Assembly (NCBI GenBank): GCA_963639155.1
Contig: CAVHUG010000012.1
Coordinates: 8,559-72,558 of the forward strand
Length of the DNA: 64,000 nt
Direction: 5' to 3'
DNA from: W3P20-009 sp963639155
Lineage (GTDB): Bacteria; Bacteroidota; Bacteroidia; Bacteroidales; Marinilabiliaceae
In this document: positions 18,378-27,407 of the stretch, in pieces
Layout of the letters: every line of letters begins with the position of its first letter
Position numbering within the stretch: the stretch's first letter is position 1
Position numbers and translations under genes: made by a program
The notes under the pieces: model-generated
Told to the model about the DNA's origin: nothing
Seen by the model: only the letters and a program-made list of their open reading frames with translations
The model's database searches: none

Positions 18378-18408
18378 TTGGTTTTCCGCCACTTTTTTCG
18401 TATATTTG
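18378..18408 (+). promoter_or_regulatory. Promoter of the beta-galactosidase gene
   Basis: TTG at 18378-18380, 20 bases, then TATATTTG at 18401-18408: a near-perfect Bacteroidetes -33/-7 promoter. The leader to the ATG at 18607 is about 190 bases and holds a 12-base direct repeat (TCCTTGCAATCA at 18499 and 18558). Confidence 0.7.
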
Positions 18409-18606
18409 TATGTGAGGGGCAAGAAAGGTCAAACCTCCTTGATGCGCCTCTCGCCTCAAAAAACACATGACTATAAATAGAGAATAAAAAGACCACTTTC
18501 CTTGCAATCATTAATTCGTATTAAATTATCACCCCTTCTCTTAAAAACTTATCGCTATCCTTGCAATCACGAAACAACAACAACCCACCATCGCAACGCA
18601 TTTCCT

Positions 18607-21600
18607 ATGATTAAGAGCATCCTCACTACCCTACTCGCCTTCTGCCTTTGCGCAGCCTCCTTTGCGCAAGCCGACGAATGGCAAGACCCAAAGGCCAACC
18701 AGGTGAACCGAGCCCCAATGCACGCAAGATTCTTCGCTTTCGAGAGTGCCGATGCCGCCCTCCAACCCAAAGAGTCCTCGTCCAACTTCTTGTCCCTCAA
18801 CGGCTCTTGGCGATTCCTTTGGGTCAAAAATGCCGACCAGAGACCCGCCAATTTCTTCTCGCCCAACTACGATGACAATGCTTGGGACTACATCCCCGTC
18901 CCCGGAATTTGGGAAGTCAACGGCTACGGCGACCCTCTCTACGTCAACAACGGCTACGCCTGGCGCGAGCAGTCTCCCGTCAACCCGCCTGTCGTCCCGA
19001 CGCTCGACAACCACGTGGGTTCCTACCGCCGCGAGATGACAATCCCTGCCTCATGGAACGGCAAGGAGGTCATTGCGCATTTCGGATCCGCAACGTCAAA
19101 TATCTACCTGTGGGTAAATGGCAAGTTCGTCGGCTACAGCGAGGACAGCAAGCTCGAAGCCGAATTTGACATCTCGCGCTTCGTCAAGCCTGGCAAGAAA
19201 AATCTCATCGCTTTCCAGATTTTCCGCTGGTGCGACGGCTCCTATCTCGAAGACCAAGATTTCTTCCGTCTCTCCGGCATCGGGCGCGACTGCTACCTCT
19301 TCGCTCGCAATAAGAAACATATTTCTGACATCCGACTCACGCCCGACCTCGACAAGAACTACTGCGATGCCACTCTCGCCTTCGATGTCGACATCGTCTC
19401 CGGCGGCGAGGCTTCCATCTCCCTCCAAGACCCCGACGGCAAGACTGTCGCCCAGACCAAGGTGAAAGGCGCAGGCACGCACCACGGGATGCTCGCCGTC
19501 GCAGACCCAGCCAAGTGGACTGCCGAGACGCCCAGCCTCTACACCCTTACTGCCACACTCTCCGACGGAGGCCGCGTCCTCGAAGTCATCCCCCAATGCG
19601 TCGGCTTCCGCAAGATTGAGATCCGCAACGCGCAAGTTCTAATCAATGGGCAACCTGTCCTCTTCAAAGGAGCCAACCGCCACGAGATAGACCCCGACAA
19701 CGGCTACGTCATCTCGCGCCAACGCATGATTGAAGACATCTCTCTCCTCAAAAAACTGAACTTTAATGCCGTCCGCACATGCCACTACCCCAACAACCCC
19801 GAGTGGTACGACCTATGCGACCAATACGGCATCTACATCGTCGCCGAGGCTAACATCGAAAGCCACGGCATGGGCTATGACGACAAGACGCTCGCCCGCC
19901 GCGACGACTACGCTCTCGCCCACCTCGAACGTAATCAGCGCAACGTGACAGCCAACCGCAACCATCCGTCCGTCATATTCTGGAGCCTCGGCAATGAGGC
20001 TGGCTTCGGCCCCAACTTCCAAGCCGCCTACGACTGGGTCAAGAAGACCGACCCCTCACGCCCCTGTCAATACGAGCAAGCTCACGGCAACGACTATACT
20101 GACATCTTCTGCCCAATGTACTTCAGCTACGATAATTGCCAACGCTATCTCAGCAAAAATCCTTCCAAGCCCCTCATCCAGTGCGAGTACTCCCACGCCA
20201 TGGGCAACTCGTGCGGCGGCTTCAAGGAGTATTGGGACATAATCCGCAACAATCCATCCTACCAGGGAGGCTTTATATGGGATTTCATCGACCAGGCAAT
20301 ACGCATCCATAAACCCGACGGCACAACATACCTCGGCTACGGCGGCGACTGGAACTCCTACGACGGATCCGACAACAATTTCTGCGTCAACGGTCTCATT
20401 AGCCCAGACCGCCATCCCAATCCCCACGCCCTCGAGGCCGCCTACATCCAGCAAAATATATGGGCCACACCCGTCGATATGTCTCGTGGTCTGATAAATG
20501 TCTTCAACGAGAATTTCTTCACCTCCCTCTCTAACTACCGCCTCGAGTGGTCACTCTTCTCCAATGGGTTTCCTGTCCAGTCTGGCGTTGTCGATACTCT
20601 CTCCACTGCTCCACAGTCCACGCAGTCCCTCTCCCTCCCCTACGACCTCTCCACTGTCCCCGCCAATCAAGAGGTTCTGCTCAACATCTCTTTCCTCACC
20701 AAACGTGCCGACGGTCTCTTGCCTGCCGGTCATGTCGCCGCTCGCGCACAACTCCCCGTCCGCGACGCAGCTGCCACCACGCTATCCATCCCCAACCATC
20801 CCCAACAACCTTCTCCCGTCGTCAACAATTCCGACAATGATCTAATCTCCATCTCCGCAGACAACTTCCGCCTCGACATCTCGCGCCACGACGGCATGAT
20901 CTGCCGATACGAGATCAACGGCACCTCCCTGCTCTCCCCCACTTCTCGCCTCGAACCCAACTTCTGGCGCGCCCCGACTGACAATGACTTCGGTGCCGAC
21001 CTCCAGCATCGTCTCGCCGCATGGCGCAACCCCGACCTCAATCTCGTCGACATCGCCACCACGACCCACGACAATCTCGTCACCATCACTGCCCGATACT
21101 CCATCCACGGCATCCTCCCCGACCCCACGACAGGTCTCCATCGTTACCACTCCAAGCCCATAAACCCCGACAGCCCCGAGATCCCAATCTCCCTCACCAT
21201 CTCCTACACTGTCAACAATGTGGGTCAGATACTCCTCTCCCAGTCCCTCGATGTTCCGTCCGGGGAGCAAGCGCCAGACCTCCCTCGTTTCGGTATCCGT
21301 CTCTCCATGCCCGCCTCCTTCGAGAACATATCCTACTACGGACGCGGACCCCATGAGAACTACCCAGACCGCGCCAACTCCGCGTTCATCGGCACCTACA
21401 ACCAGTCCGTCACCTCCCAATTCTACCCCTATATCCGTCCGCAAGAGACAGGAGCTAAAACCGACATCCGTTGGTGGACTCTCACCAATGTCGCTGGCCA
21501 TGGCCTGAATATCACGGCAGCGCAACCCTTCGTCGCCACAGCCCTCCACTTCGCTCAAGAAGATCTCGACGATGGCGACAATAAGCACCAACGCCACTCC

Positions 21601-21753
21601 GAGCTCCTCGCCCCACGCAACGCCACTTTCCTCTCTATCGACCAAGCCATGTCAGCACTCGGCTGCGTCGACAGCTGGGGCAGCATGCCTCTGGACAAGT
21701 ACCGCGTCAAGACGCAAAACCGCAACCTCACAATCCTCATCACTCCCCAGTAA
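18607..21753 (+). CDS. Secreted GH2 beta-galactosidase
   Basis: A 1048-residue glycoside hydrolase family 2 enzyme of the large LacZ type. The frame opens at 18502, but the ATG at 18607 starts a signal peptide (LTTLLAFCLCAASFAQA), so the enzyme is exported. Domain order: sugar-binding jelly roll (about 45-225), immunoglobulin-like domain, TIM barrel, second Ig-like domain, C-terminal Bgal_small_N domain. The acid/base is Glu464 in GNEAGFG, and the nucleophile is Glu527 in QCEYSHAMGNS. It cleaves terminal beta-galactosides. It stands alone with its own promoter and terminator; the SusC/SusD pairs are about 18 kb away, so there is no obvious linked uptake system. Confidence 0.93.
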   Translation: MIKSILTTLLAFCLCAASFAQADEWQDPKANQVNRAPMHARFFAFESADAALQPKESSSNFLSLNGSWRFLWVKNADQRPANFFSPNYDDNAWDYIPVPGIWEVNGYGDPLYVNNGYAWREQSPVNPPVVPTLDNHVGSYRREMTIPASWNGKEVIAHFGSATSNIYLWVNGKFVGYSEDSKLEAEFDISRFVKPGKKNLIAFQIFRWCDGSYLEDQDFFRLSGIGRDCYLFARNKKHISDIRLTPDLDKNYCDATLAFDVDIVSGGEASISLQDPDGKTVAQTKVKGAGTHHGMLAVADPAKWTAETPSLYTLTATLSDGGRVLEVIPQCVGFRKIEIRNAQVLINGQPVLFKGANRHEIDPDNGYVISRQRMIEDISLLKKLNFNAVRTCHYPNNPEWYDLCDQYGIYIVAEANIESHGMGYDDKTLARRDDYALAHLERNQRNVTANRNHPSVIFWSLGNEAGFGPNFQAAYDWVKKTDPSRPCQYEQAHGNDYTDIFCPMYFSYDNCQRYLSKNPSKPLIQCEYSHAMGNSCGGFKEYWDIIRNNPSYQGGFIWDFIDQAIRIHKPDGTTYLGYGGDWNSYDGSDNNFCVNGLISPDRHPNPHALEAAYIQQNIWATPVDMSRGLINVFNENFFTSLSNYRLEWSLFSNGFPVQSGVVDTLSTAPQSTQSLSLPYDLSTVPANQEVLLNISFLTKRADGLLPAGHVAARAQLPVRDAAATTLSIPNHPQQPSPVVNNSDNDLISISADNFRLDISRHDGMICRYEINGTSLLSPTSRLEPNFWRAPTDNDFGADLQHRLAAWRNPDLNLVDIATTTHDNLVTITARYSIHGILPDPTTGLHRYHSKPINPDSPEIPISLTISYTVNNVGQILLSQSLDVPSGEQAPDLPRFGIRLSMPASFENISYYGRGPHENYPDRANSAFIGTYNQSVTSQFYPYIRPQETGAKTDIRWWTLTNVAGHGLNITAAQPFVATALHFAQEDLDDGDNKHQRHSELLAPRNATFLSIDQAMSALGCVDSWGSMPLDKYRVKTQNRNLTILITPQ

Positions 21754-21784
21754 CGCCCACTCACACTCCTACATAATGCTCGAA

Positions 21785-21818
21785 AGAGGCGGCTCCGCAA
21801 TAGTGCTGAACCGCCTCT
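21785..21818 (+). terminator. Probable terminator of the beta-galactosidase gene
   Basis: AGAGGCGG pairs with CCGCCTCT across an 18-base loop, 31 bases after the stop, followed by CTCTTATC. The T-run is weak. Confidence 0.5.
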
Positions 21819-21902
21819 CTCTTATCATAATGCAATAAAATCACTCTAAAGTAAGGCTCGCTTCCGTCAATTGAGACTGAAGCCTAACCCTTACAAATGG
21901 AC

Positions 21903-21930
21903 ATAAAAAAGCTCCGAATCTCTTCGGAGC
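21903..21930 (-). terminator. Rho-independent terminator of rpmH
   Basis: GCTCCGAA/TTCGGAGC, an 8-bp perfect stem with a 4-base loop, followed on the minus strand by TTTTTTATG. It ends 13 bases past the rpmH stop. Confidence 0.85.
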
Positions 21931-21943
21931 GTTGCTGTGTGCC

Positions 21944-22105
21944 TTAGTAGGCCTTGCCTTTTGCCTCGTCGGAAACAGTGAGTTTCTTACGACCCTTGGC
22001 GCGGCGTGCGGCCAGAACCCTGCGACCATTCTTAGTAGACATCCTCTGACGGAAGCCATGCTTGTTGATACGCTTACGGTTCGAAGGCTGGAATGTCCTT
22101 TTCAT
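21944..22105 (-). CDS. rpmH: 50S ribosomal protein L34
   Basis: A 53-residue basic protein. It begins MKRTFQPSNRKRINKHGF and continues RMSTKNGRRVLAARRAKGR, the highly conserved L34 sequence, with a slightly longer acidic-then-basic tail (VSDEAKGKAY). L34 is part of the large ribosomal subunit. The gene is monocistronic, with a consensus promoter 39-69 bases upstream and its own terminator. In many bacteria rpmH sits next to rnpA or dnaA; neither is present here, which is common in Bacteroidetes. Confidence 0.97.
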   Translation of the reverse strand: MKRTFQPSNRKRINKHGFRQRMSTKNGRRVLAARRAKGRKKLTVSDEAKGKAY

Positions 22106-22143
22106 CGTACGATTTCTTTAAAAGATTGAATTCAAATCGACCG

Positions 22144-22174
22144 CAAAGATACAACTTTCCTCTTCATCTCCCAA
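22144..22174 (-). promoter_or_regulatory. Promoter of rpmH
   Basis: On the minus strand TTG (22174-22172), 20 bases, then TATCTTTG (22151-22144). This matches the -33/-7 consensus, with a leader of about 35 bases. Confidence 0.7.
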
Positions 22175-22184
22175 CACTTTGCCA

Positions 22185-24275
22185 CTATTGTTTCGCCTTA
22201 TATCGCTTTATCACGTTGTACGCCTTGAACATGCCAAGTTCACCGGCACGGCTGAGGTCCTTCACGCCAGCGTCCTCCTTCCCTTGATACAATTCAATAA
22301 TCCCCCTGTTGAAATACGCCTCCGCAAACTGGTCATACACCTCTATCGCCTTGTCCAACAACTCTATGGCTCTGTCAAAATCCTTGCGCTGGCAATATAC
22401 GAGGCTCATGTTGTAATAGGCGAACTCGTTGTCAGACTCCAACTCCATGACTCTCTCAAGATCCTGCACCACAAGGTCATAGTCCAATACCGTCACCTCA
22501 TGCCTCAAGTTCCTTCCGCCCATCAGGTCTCCGTCCATAGGCGCATAGGCGTCGGGGTCCATGTCCCTTATCGTCTCGACCATCTTATACCTCGCCGCAG
22601 CCCTGTTGAACAATGCGACGACGTTGCCAGGATCTTTCATGAGCGAAGCCGAGAAGTCCGTAAGCGCACTGTTGTAGTTCATCACTATCGAATACAACGT
22701 GCCCCTCAGCAAGTAGAGCGAAGCGTCCCACGGGTCAGCCTCCAGACGCTTGTTGACGTCGGCTATCATGGAGAACACCTTCGCCGAGACATCATCGCCA
22801 GCCACGTCCCTGTTCGTCACGACCATCTTCAGGTCCGACACTCCCAGGGTGTTGAACTTCACAACCGACGGACTGTAATATGGGGCGTTGGGCAACAGTG
22901 TGTCCGCGCTGAAAAACGACAGGCTGAACGCAGGCTCCAGGTCTATTGCAATGTCGCGGTCTTGCACCCTGCCCCTTATCGTCTCCTTGTTCTCCTGCCG
23001 CAGCTTGTCATCAGTGTCGCCAAAGTCCGCCACGACGACCATCTGGTCATATTTCTTCATGTCAGAGTCGTTCTTTCCGCGGCTCTCTTTTTTCTTCTCC
23101 TTACCGTTGTTTTCGTCCTGCGGTGCGCCACTCTGCTGCGCCGCCATCTGACGCTTAGTCTTCTCTTGCTCAAATGTCATGGCGGTAAGGTAGTCTTGCT
23201 CAGAGCCTTTAGTGTCGCCCATCTGCCGTTTCGCCACGGCGCGCTGCGCATATGCCGGCCCGAAGTCCGGGTGCTTGGCAATGATGATGTTTAAGTCCTG
23301 CAATGCGTTAGACGCCTGCCCCAACTGTCCATAGACAATGGCTCTGTTGAAGAGGGTGATATCGTCAGACGGGTCTATGGCCAACGCCCTCGAGAAGTCG
23401 TCTGCCGCCCTGTTCAAGTCGCCGGCCTCGGCTCTCAACAATCCTCGGTTCTGATATGCGAGCCTGTTCTTAGGGTCGAGCCTTATCGCCTCGTCAAGGT
23501 CCGCCTCGCAACCCCTCATGTCGTCAAGGTTGTATTTCGTGATAGCGCGGTTCACATATACGAACGGGTCTTGCGGACGAAGCTCCGCCAAATGGTCGTA
23601 GCTCTTCAACGCTCCGGCAAAATCCCTCGTCTGGTACCTTGTCATGCCAAGGTACGTGAAAGCCTCAGGTGAATACGTGTTTATCTTGGTCGCCCTCTCA
23701 AATTCCGTCAACGCTGTTGCCGTATCCCCCTTTTCCACGTAAGCTATGCCTCGATACAATATGGCAGGCACGTTCTTCTTGTCTATCTTCAATATCTTGT
23801 CATACTGCTCTATGGCATGGTCATACTCTTCCAGGTTTATGCTCGCTATGCCCGCATTTAGCAGCATGTTTATGTTGTCTGGCTCATATTTAAGCCCCTC
23901 CTCGAAGTCGGCTCTCGCTGCCGCCGCCTTGTCTTGCCTCAGGTGGGCTATGCCCCTAAGGTTATATGCGCCGATGAGGAACGGGTTTATGTCCAACGCC
24001 ACGTTGCAGTCCGCCTCGCACCCCGTAAGGTCGTCAAGGTAGAACTTGGCTACGGCTCTGTAATAATACGGGTCTGCCAGATAAGGCTTCACAATGATGA
24101 CCCTGTTGAAGTACTGGATCGACAAGACGTAGTCCTCAAAGTAGAGCGCATTACGCCCCACCTGCATCATCCTGTTGGTGTTCACCTGCGCGTGTGCTGT
24201 CATGGTGGTGGAGACCATAAGGGCCACAGCGGCTATGACCGTCGCGCCAATTCTTCTAATAATCGTCATCATCAT
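22185..24275 (-). CDS. Secreted tetratricopeptide-repeat protein
   Basis: A 696-residue exported protein with a signal peptide (GATVIAAVALMVSTTMTAHAQ). At least ten TPR units follow in two blocks, about 30-345 and 500-690, recognisable by spaced A-Y-N-R-G patterns (AYNLRGIAHL, FTYLGMTRY, VYVNRAIT, AYQNRGLLR, LFNRAIVYG, AYFNRGIIEL). The blocks are joined by a non-TPR, highly charged linker. TPR proteins are scaffolds; this one would act in the periplasm. It is the last gene of the apparent six-gene operon and starts 20 bases inside the helicase gene, so translation is coupled. No partner can be named. Confidence 0.8.
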   Translation of the reverse strand: MMMTIIRRIGATVIAAVALMVSTTMTAHAQVNTNRMMQVGRNALYFEDYVLSIQYFNRVIIVKPYLADPYYYRAVAKFYLDDLTGCEADCNVALDINPFLIGAYNLRGIAHLRQDKAAAARADFEEGLKYEPDNINMLLNAGIASINLEEYDHAIEQYDKILKIDKKNVPAILYRGIAYVEKGDTATALTEFERATKINTYSPEAFTYLGMTRYQTRDFAGALKSYDHLAELRPQDPFVYVNRAITKYNLDDMRGCEADLDEAIRLDPKNRLAYQNRGLLRAEAGDLNRAADDFSRALAIDPSDDITLFNRAIVYGQLGQASNALQDLNIIIAKHPDFGPAYAQRAVAKRQMGDTKGSEQDYLTAMTFEQEKTKRQMAAQQSGAPQDENNGKEKKKESRGKNDSDMKKYDQMVVVADFGDTDDKLRQENKETIRGRVQDRDIAIDLEPAFSLSFFSADTLLPNAPYYSPSVVKFNTLGVSDLKMVVTNRDVAGDDVSAKVFSMIADVNKRLEADPWDASLYLLRGTLYSIVMNYNSALTDFSASLMKDPGNVVALFNRAAARYKMVETIRDMDPDAYAPMDGDLMGGRNLRHEVTVLDYDLVVQDLERVMELESDNEFAYYNMSLVYCQRKDFDRAIELLDKAIEVYDQFAEAYFNRGIIELYQGKEDAGVKDLSRAGELGMFKAYNVIKRYKAKQ

Positions 24276-26373
24276 CGTGGTCTTTGTTCAGCATGTCGTC
24301 TGCCATCAGCTCATATCGCTCGGCATCCTCCATTCTGCCATTTTTTCTGCAAGCCTCAGCCATCATGAGCAGCGTCTTTCTGTCCTTCCGCAACGCCAAG
24401 GCGTCGCCAGCGTCAGACAATACGCGCTCCCATCGCTTCAACGCCTTATGCGCCTTGGCTCGCAAGAGCAGGGCGTCAGCCGTCTTCTTGGCTTTCTTTA
24501 TCAAGCCCGGGCGCAATGCTGCGTTGAGGTCTTCGACCGCCCCTTCCGCATCACCGTCGCCAAGCAATAAGTCGGCCCTCAGTACAAGGGCGTCGGCGTA
24601 GTCGGGAGCCAAGGCCAGTGCCTTATTGATGTTAGCTTTTGCAGCCCTCTCATCGTCATATTTGTGCAGGCACTCAGCCGCCAAGAGGTAATATTCGTAT
24701 GCAAACTCAAAGTTCTTCTCCCTCATCTTGCGCTGCTGGTCGAGCAGGTCGTCAATCTGAGCTCGCAGTTTGTCTACCACCGACAACTTTCGTGTCACGT
24801 ATCGCCTCATGACGTCAGACTTCAACATCTCGGGCTTTATGGACAGAGCTTCGAAAGCGTCTGCCACGGCGTCTCGCAAGTTTCCCTTGTCAAATTCCGT
24901 GACCGCCTGACGCCCAAGCAGGTCTGCTCGCGCCACGGCCAACTGTTTTTCTATCTGCACCTCGTCATTCGCTCCGTTAGAGAAGACCCTCACCGCAATA
25001 TTTGTGCGTATATCCTTGTGTGTCAATGGGGTTCTCAATATCATCCCATTCAACGTGCGGCATCGGCTGAGGGCGACGTAGCTCTGCCCGCATGCGAAAG
25101 CCCCGCTGCCCAAATCTATTATCACGTGGTCGAACGTCAGGCCTTGGCTCTTGTGTATCGTTATGGCCCATGCCAGTTTGATCGGCACTTGGGTGAACGT
25201 TCCCAAAAGCTCCGTCTCGACCTGATGCTTCTCCTCGTTATATTTATATTTGACGTTCTCCCACGTCACAGGCTGGACAAAGAAGACGTCCGGGACATAC
25301 GCATCGCCATCATCATCAACATACTCACCCTCGTCCCCCATATATTCGTCAGCCTTGTCTGGAGCCTGCTCTTGCGCGCTCCCGTCATCATTCACGACTC
25401 TCACCCACACGCCGTCCTCCTCAATTCCTTCAACCCTCCCTACGGAGCCGTTGTACCATCGTCCCTCCATATCGTTCCTTACGAACACTACCTGCGCCCC
25501 TACCTTAAGCGTAAGGTTCAAGCTCGTCGGCATCATCTGCTCGGAGAAGTCTTTTTCAACATGACCGACGACGGTCTTCTCTTCGGTCTTCAACTCCGCC
25601 AGCCTGCTCTCATTTATATTGTCTGATGCCGAGCGTGTAGAGGTCAGCGTCATGTACAAAGATTCCGCGCTTGGCTGGAAAGTTCTATCGACCCGCTTGT
25701 TTATGAGTTTCAAGTCCTCATTCGCCACCTGCCCCACCCTTATTCTGTCAAGTAGCGAGAGGAAGTCGGCCTCCTTCTGACGGTAGACCTTCTTCAGCTC
25801 AATTTGCGTGAGCTGTATCTGCCCGAACACCGCGGCCCCAAAGAAATAGGGCGTAGTGTAAAATCTTCTCAGTATGTCCCACTCCTGCCCTGTCACCACT
25901 GGCTCCAACTGGAAAGCGTCGCCTACAAGGAGGAGCTGCTTGCCACCGAACGGCTCGTAGCGGTGACCCTTGTTGTATGTCCGTAGAACCCTGTCGACAA
26001 AGTCGAGCACGTCGGCTCGCACCATCGACACCTCGTCTATGACTATAAGCTCCAGTTCTTTGAGCAGCTTGATTTTCTCTCCATTAAACTTTTGCATCGC
26101 CCTGACGTCCCTCGGAGTGGCGAACTTGACATCGTCGAGGGCGAAAGGTTGGAGAGGGATCTTGAAAAACGAGTGCAGCGTCACGCCGCCGGCATTAACT
26201 GCCGCAATGCCCGTCGGGGCGAGCACGACGGTCTTCTTTTTTATGTGTTCGACAATATAGCGCAGGAATGTGGACTTGCCCGTGCCGGCCCTACCGGTCA
26301 TGAAGACCGATGCCGACGACTCGGATATGAGCCTCCACACATTTTGGAACTCCTTATTGTCGAGCTCTATCAC
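24256..26373 (-). CDS. PIF1-like superfamily 1 helicase with C-terminal TPR extension
   Basis: A 705-residue protein. The first 480 or so residues are an SF1B helicase: Walker A GRAGTGKST at 27-35, Walker B IVIDEVSMV near 110, and the C-terminal motifs ITIHKSQGLTFDHVI and YVALSRC. These are typical of bacterial PIF1/RecD-like 5'-3' DNA helicases. A long acidic insertion (many Asp, Glu and Gly) lies around 325-355. From about residue 490 onward the sequence turns into TPR-like helices (FAYEYYLLAAECLHKY, ANINKALALAP, ALVLRADLL), ending in DDDDY. The fusion to TPRs and the position between envelope genes are unusual. The start overlaps the stop of the upstream barrel gene by four bases. Confidence 0.85.
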   Translation of the reverse strand: MIELDNKEFQNVWRLISESSASVFMTGRAGTGKSTFLRYIVEHIKKKTVVLAPTGIAAVNAGGVTLHSFFKIPLQPFALDDVKFATPRDVRAMQKFNGEKIKLLKELELIVIDEVSMVRADVLDFVDRVLRTYNKGHRYEPFGGKQLLLVGDAFQLEPVVTGQEWDILRRFYTTPYFFGAAVFGQIQLTQIELKKVYRQKEADFLSLLDRIRVGQVANEDLKLINKRVDRTFQPSAESLYMTLTSTRSASDNINESRLAELKTEEKTVVGHVEKDFSEQMMPTSLNLTLKVGAQVVFVRNDMEGRWYNGSVGRVEGIEEDGVWVRVVNDDGSAQEQAPDKADEYMGDEGEYVDDDGDAYVPDVFFVQPVTWENVKYKYNEEKHQVETELLGTFTQVPIKLAWAITIHKSQGLTFDHVIIDLGSGAFACGQSYVALSRCRTLNGMILRTPLTHKDIRTNIAVRVFSNGANDEVQIEKQLAVARADLLGRQAVTEFDKGNLRDAVADAFEALSIKPEMLKSDVMRRYVTRKLSVVDKLRAQIDDLLDQQRKMREKNFEFAYEYYLLAAECLHKYDDERAAKANINKALALAPDYADALVLRADLLLGDGDAEGAVEDLNAALRPGLIKKAKKTADALLLRAKAHKALKRWERVLSDAGDALALRKDRKTLLMMAEACRKNGRMEDAERYELMADDMLNKDHDDDDDY

Positions 26374-27383
26374 CTCGGCGAGTTTTTTGATGATTTGTAG
26401 ACACCCCTCTTAAAGAGTTGGCTCCGCCCACTAAGATCCCTCTTGCCGAAATAGTAAGTCACGTCAATGATGGGCCATATTGCAGCGTTCTTCTCGACGC
26501 GGGCGTAGTTTCCAAAACTCGTAAGGAAACCCAACTTACCGCTCAGCTTAGAAGAGAAGAAATATTCGCCCTCAGCCTGAAGCTCCACGGTATGGTGGTG
26601 GCTGAACGTTCCGAAGTGGTAGGCTATTCCGCCATGAAGATTAATCCTTGTCGTCAGCCTGCCGTCAGCCCATAGCTTCAACCTGCCTCGGAAGCCACTG
26701 CCCACAAGCGTCTCGCCCCTATTGGCAAGGAAGTGGCGCGGCACTTGCAACAAATCGTCGTTATCAGAGAAATTGTAGCTGCCGTAGAGACCGAGACCTG
26801 CGGTAAGAATCAGATATACAGAGCCGTCTGAGCAGTTCTGGTCGGTGAACCAAGCCCTTGAGAGCAGCAGCTCATGCCCCAACTCGAAGACCAACGGTAT
26901 GCCAGCCTCCTCGCCGATGAATTGGTTCATGCCGAGTTTCTGCCCCAGCCTCATTCCAGGGTAACCATTTGCCACGTCAAAGCGCGAGGCGAGAAACCAC
27001 CTCTTGTCATATACATTCCACAGAGCCTTGACGTAGACAGTAGGGCGAGCGACGTCTAACGCCAAGTATGTGGACAACTCGACCCTCTCTGTCAAACCCC
27101 ATCGCGACGCGGACAGCAAGCTAAGGTTTCCGGCATGGCGGTAGACGACGTTGGCCGCCTCGGCGTGCCACAAGATGTCATCCCTCATGCCAGACTTGAT
27201 ATTAGCCGACTGCCATTTCTTGTAGGTGTCGCTGGTGGCTCCTTTTCTCGGGTTGTAGCTTATAACTGAATAGTCAGTATTGAGGACTTTGTGCTCTTCT
27301 ATCTGCGCCGACAAGGGGAGACACGCCCCGGCAGTCGACGCCATCAACAGAATGACTCTGGAAATACACTTGATACCGCACAT
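26370..27383 (-). CDS. Outer-membrane beta-barrel protein, unknown role
   Basis: A 337-residue exported protein with an N-terminal signal sequence (VILLMASTAGACLPLSAQ). The mature part is rich in alternating hydrophobic/aromatic strands (WFLASRFDVANGYPG, AWFTDQNCSDG, LTTRINLHGGIAYHFG, VELQAEGEYFFSSKLSG, IIDVTYYFG), typical of a small outer-membrane beta-barrel of about 12 strands. It does not end in the classical C-terminal Phe but in a basic tail (KRGVYKSSKNSPR). It sits 24 bases after the transglycosylase gene and has a 4-base overlap with the helicase. I do not recognise a specific family. Confidence 0.65.
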   Translation of the reverse strand: MCGIKCISRVILLMASTAGACLPLSAQIEEHKVLNTDYSVISYNPRKGATSDTYKKWQSANIKSGMRDDILWHAEAANVVYRHAGNLSLLSASRWGLTERVELSTYLALDVARPTVYVKALWNVYDKRWFLASRFDVANGYPGMRLGQKLGMNQFIGEEAGIPLVFELGHELLLSRAWFTDQNCSDGSVYLILTAGLGLYGSYNFSDNDDLLQVPRHFLANRGETLVGSGFRGRLKLWADGRLTTRINLHGGIAYHFGTFSHHHTVELQAEGEYFFSSKLSGKLGFLTSFGNYARVEKNAAIWPIIDVTYYFGKRDLSGRSQLFKRGVYKSSKNSPR

Positions 27384-27407
27384 CTCGTCCCGTCTTTTGC
27401 TGATTAA

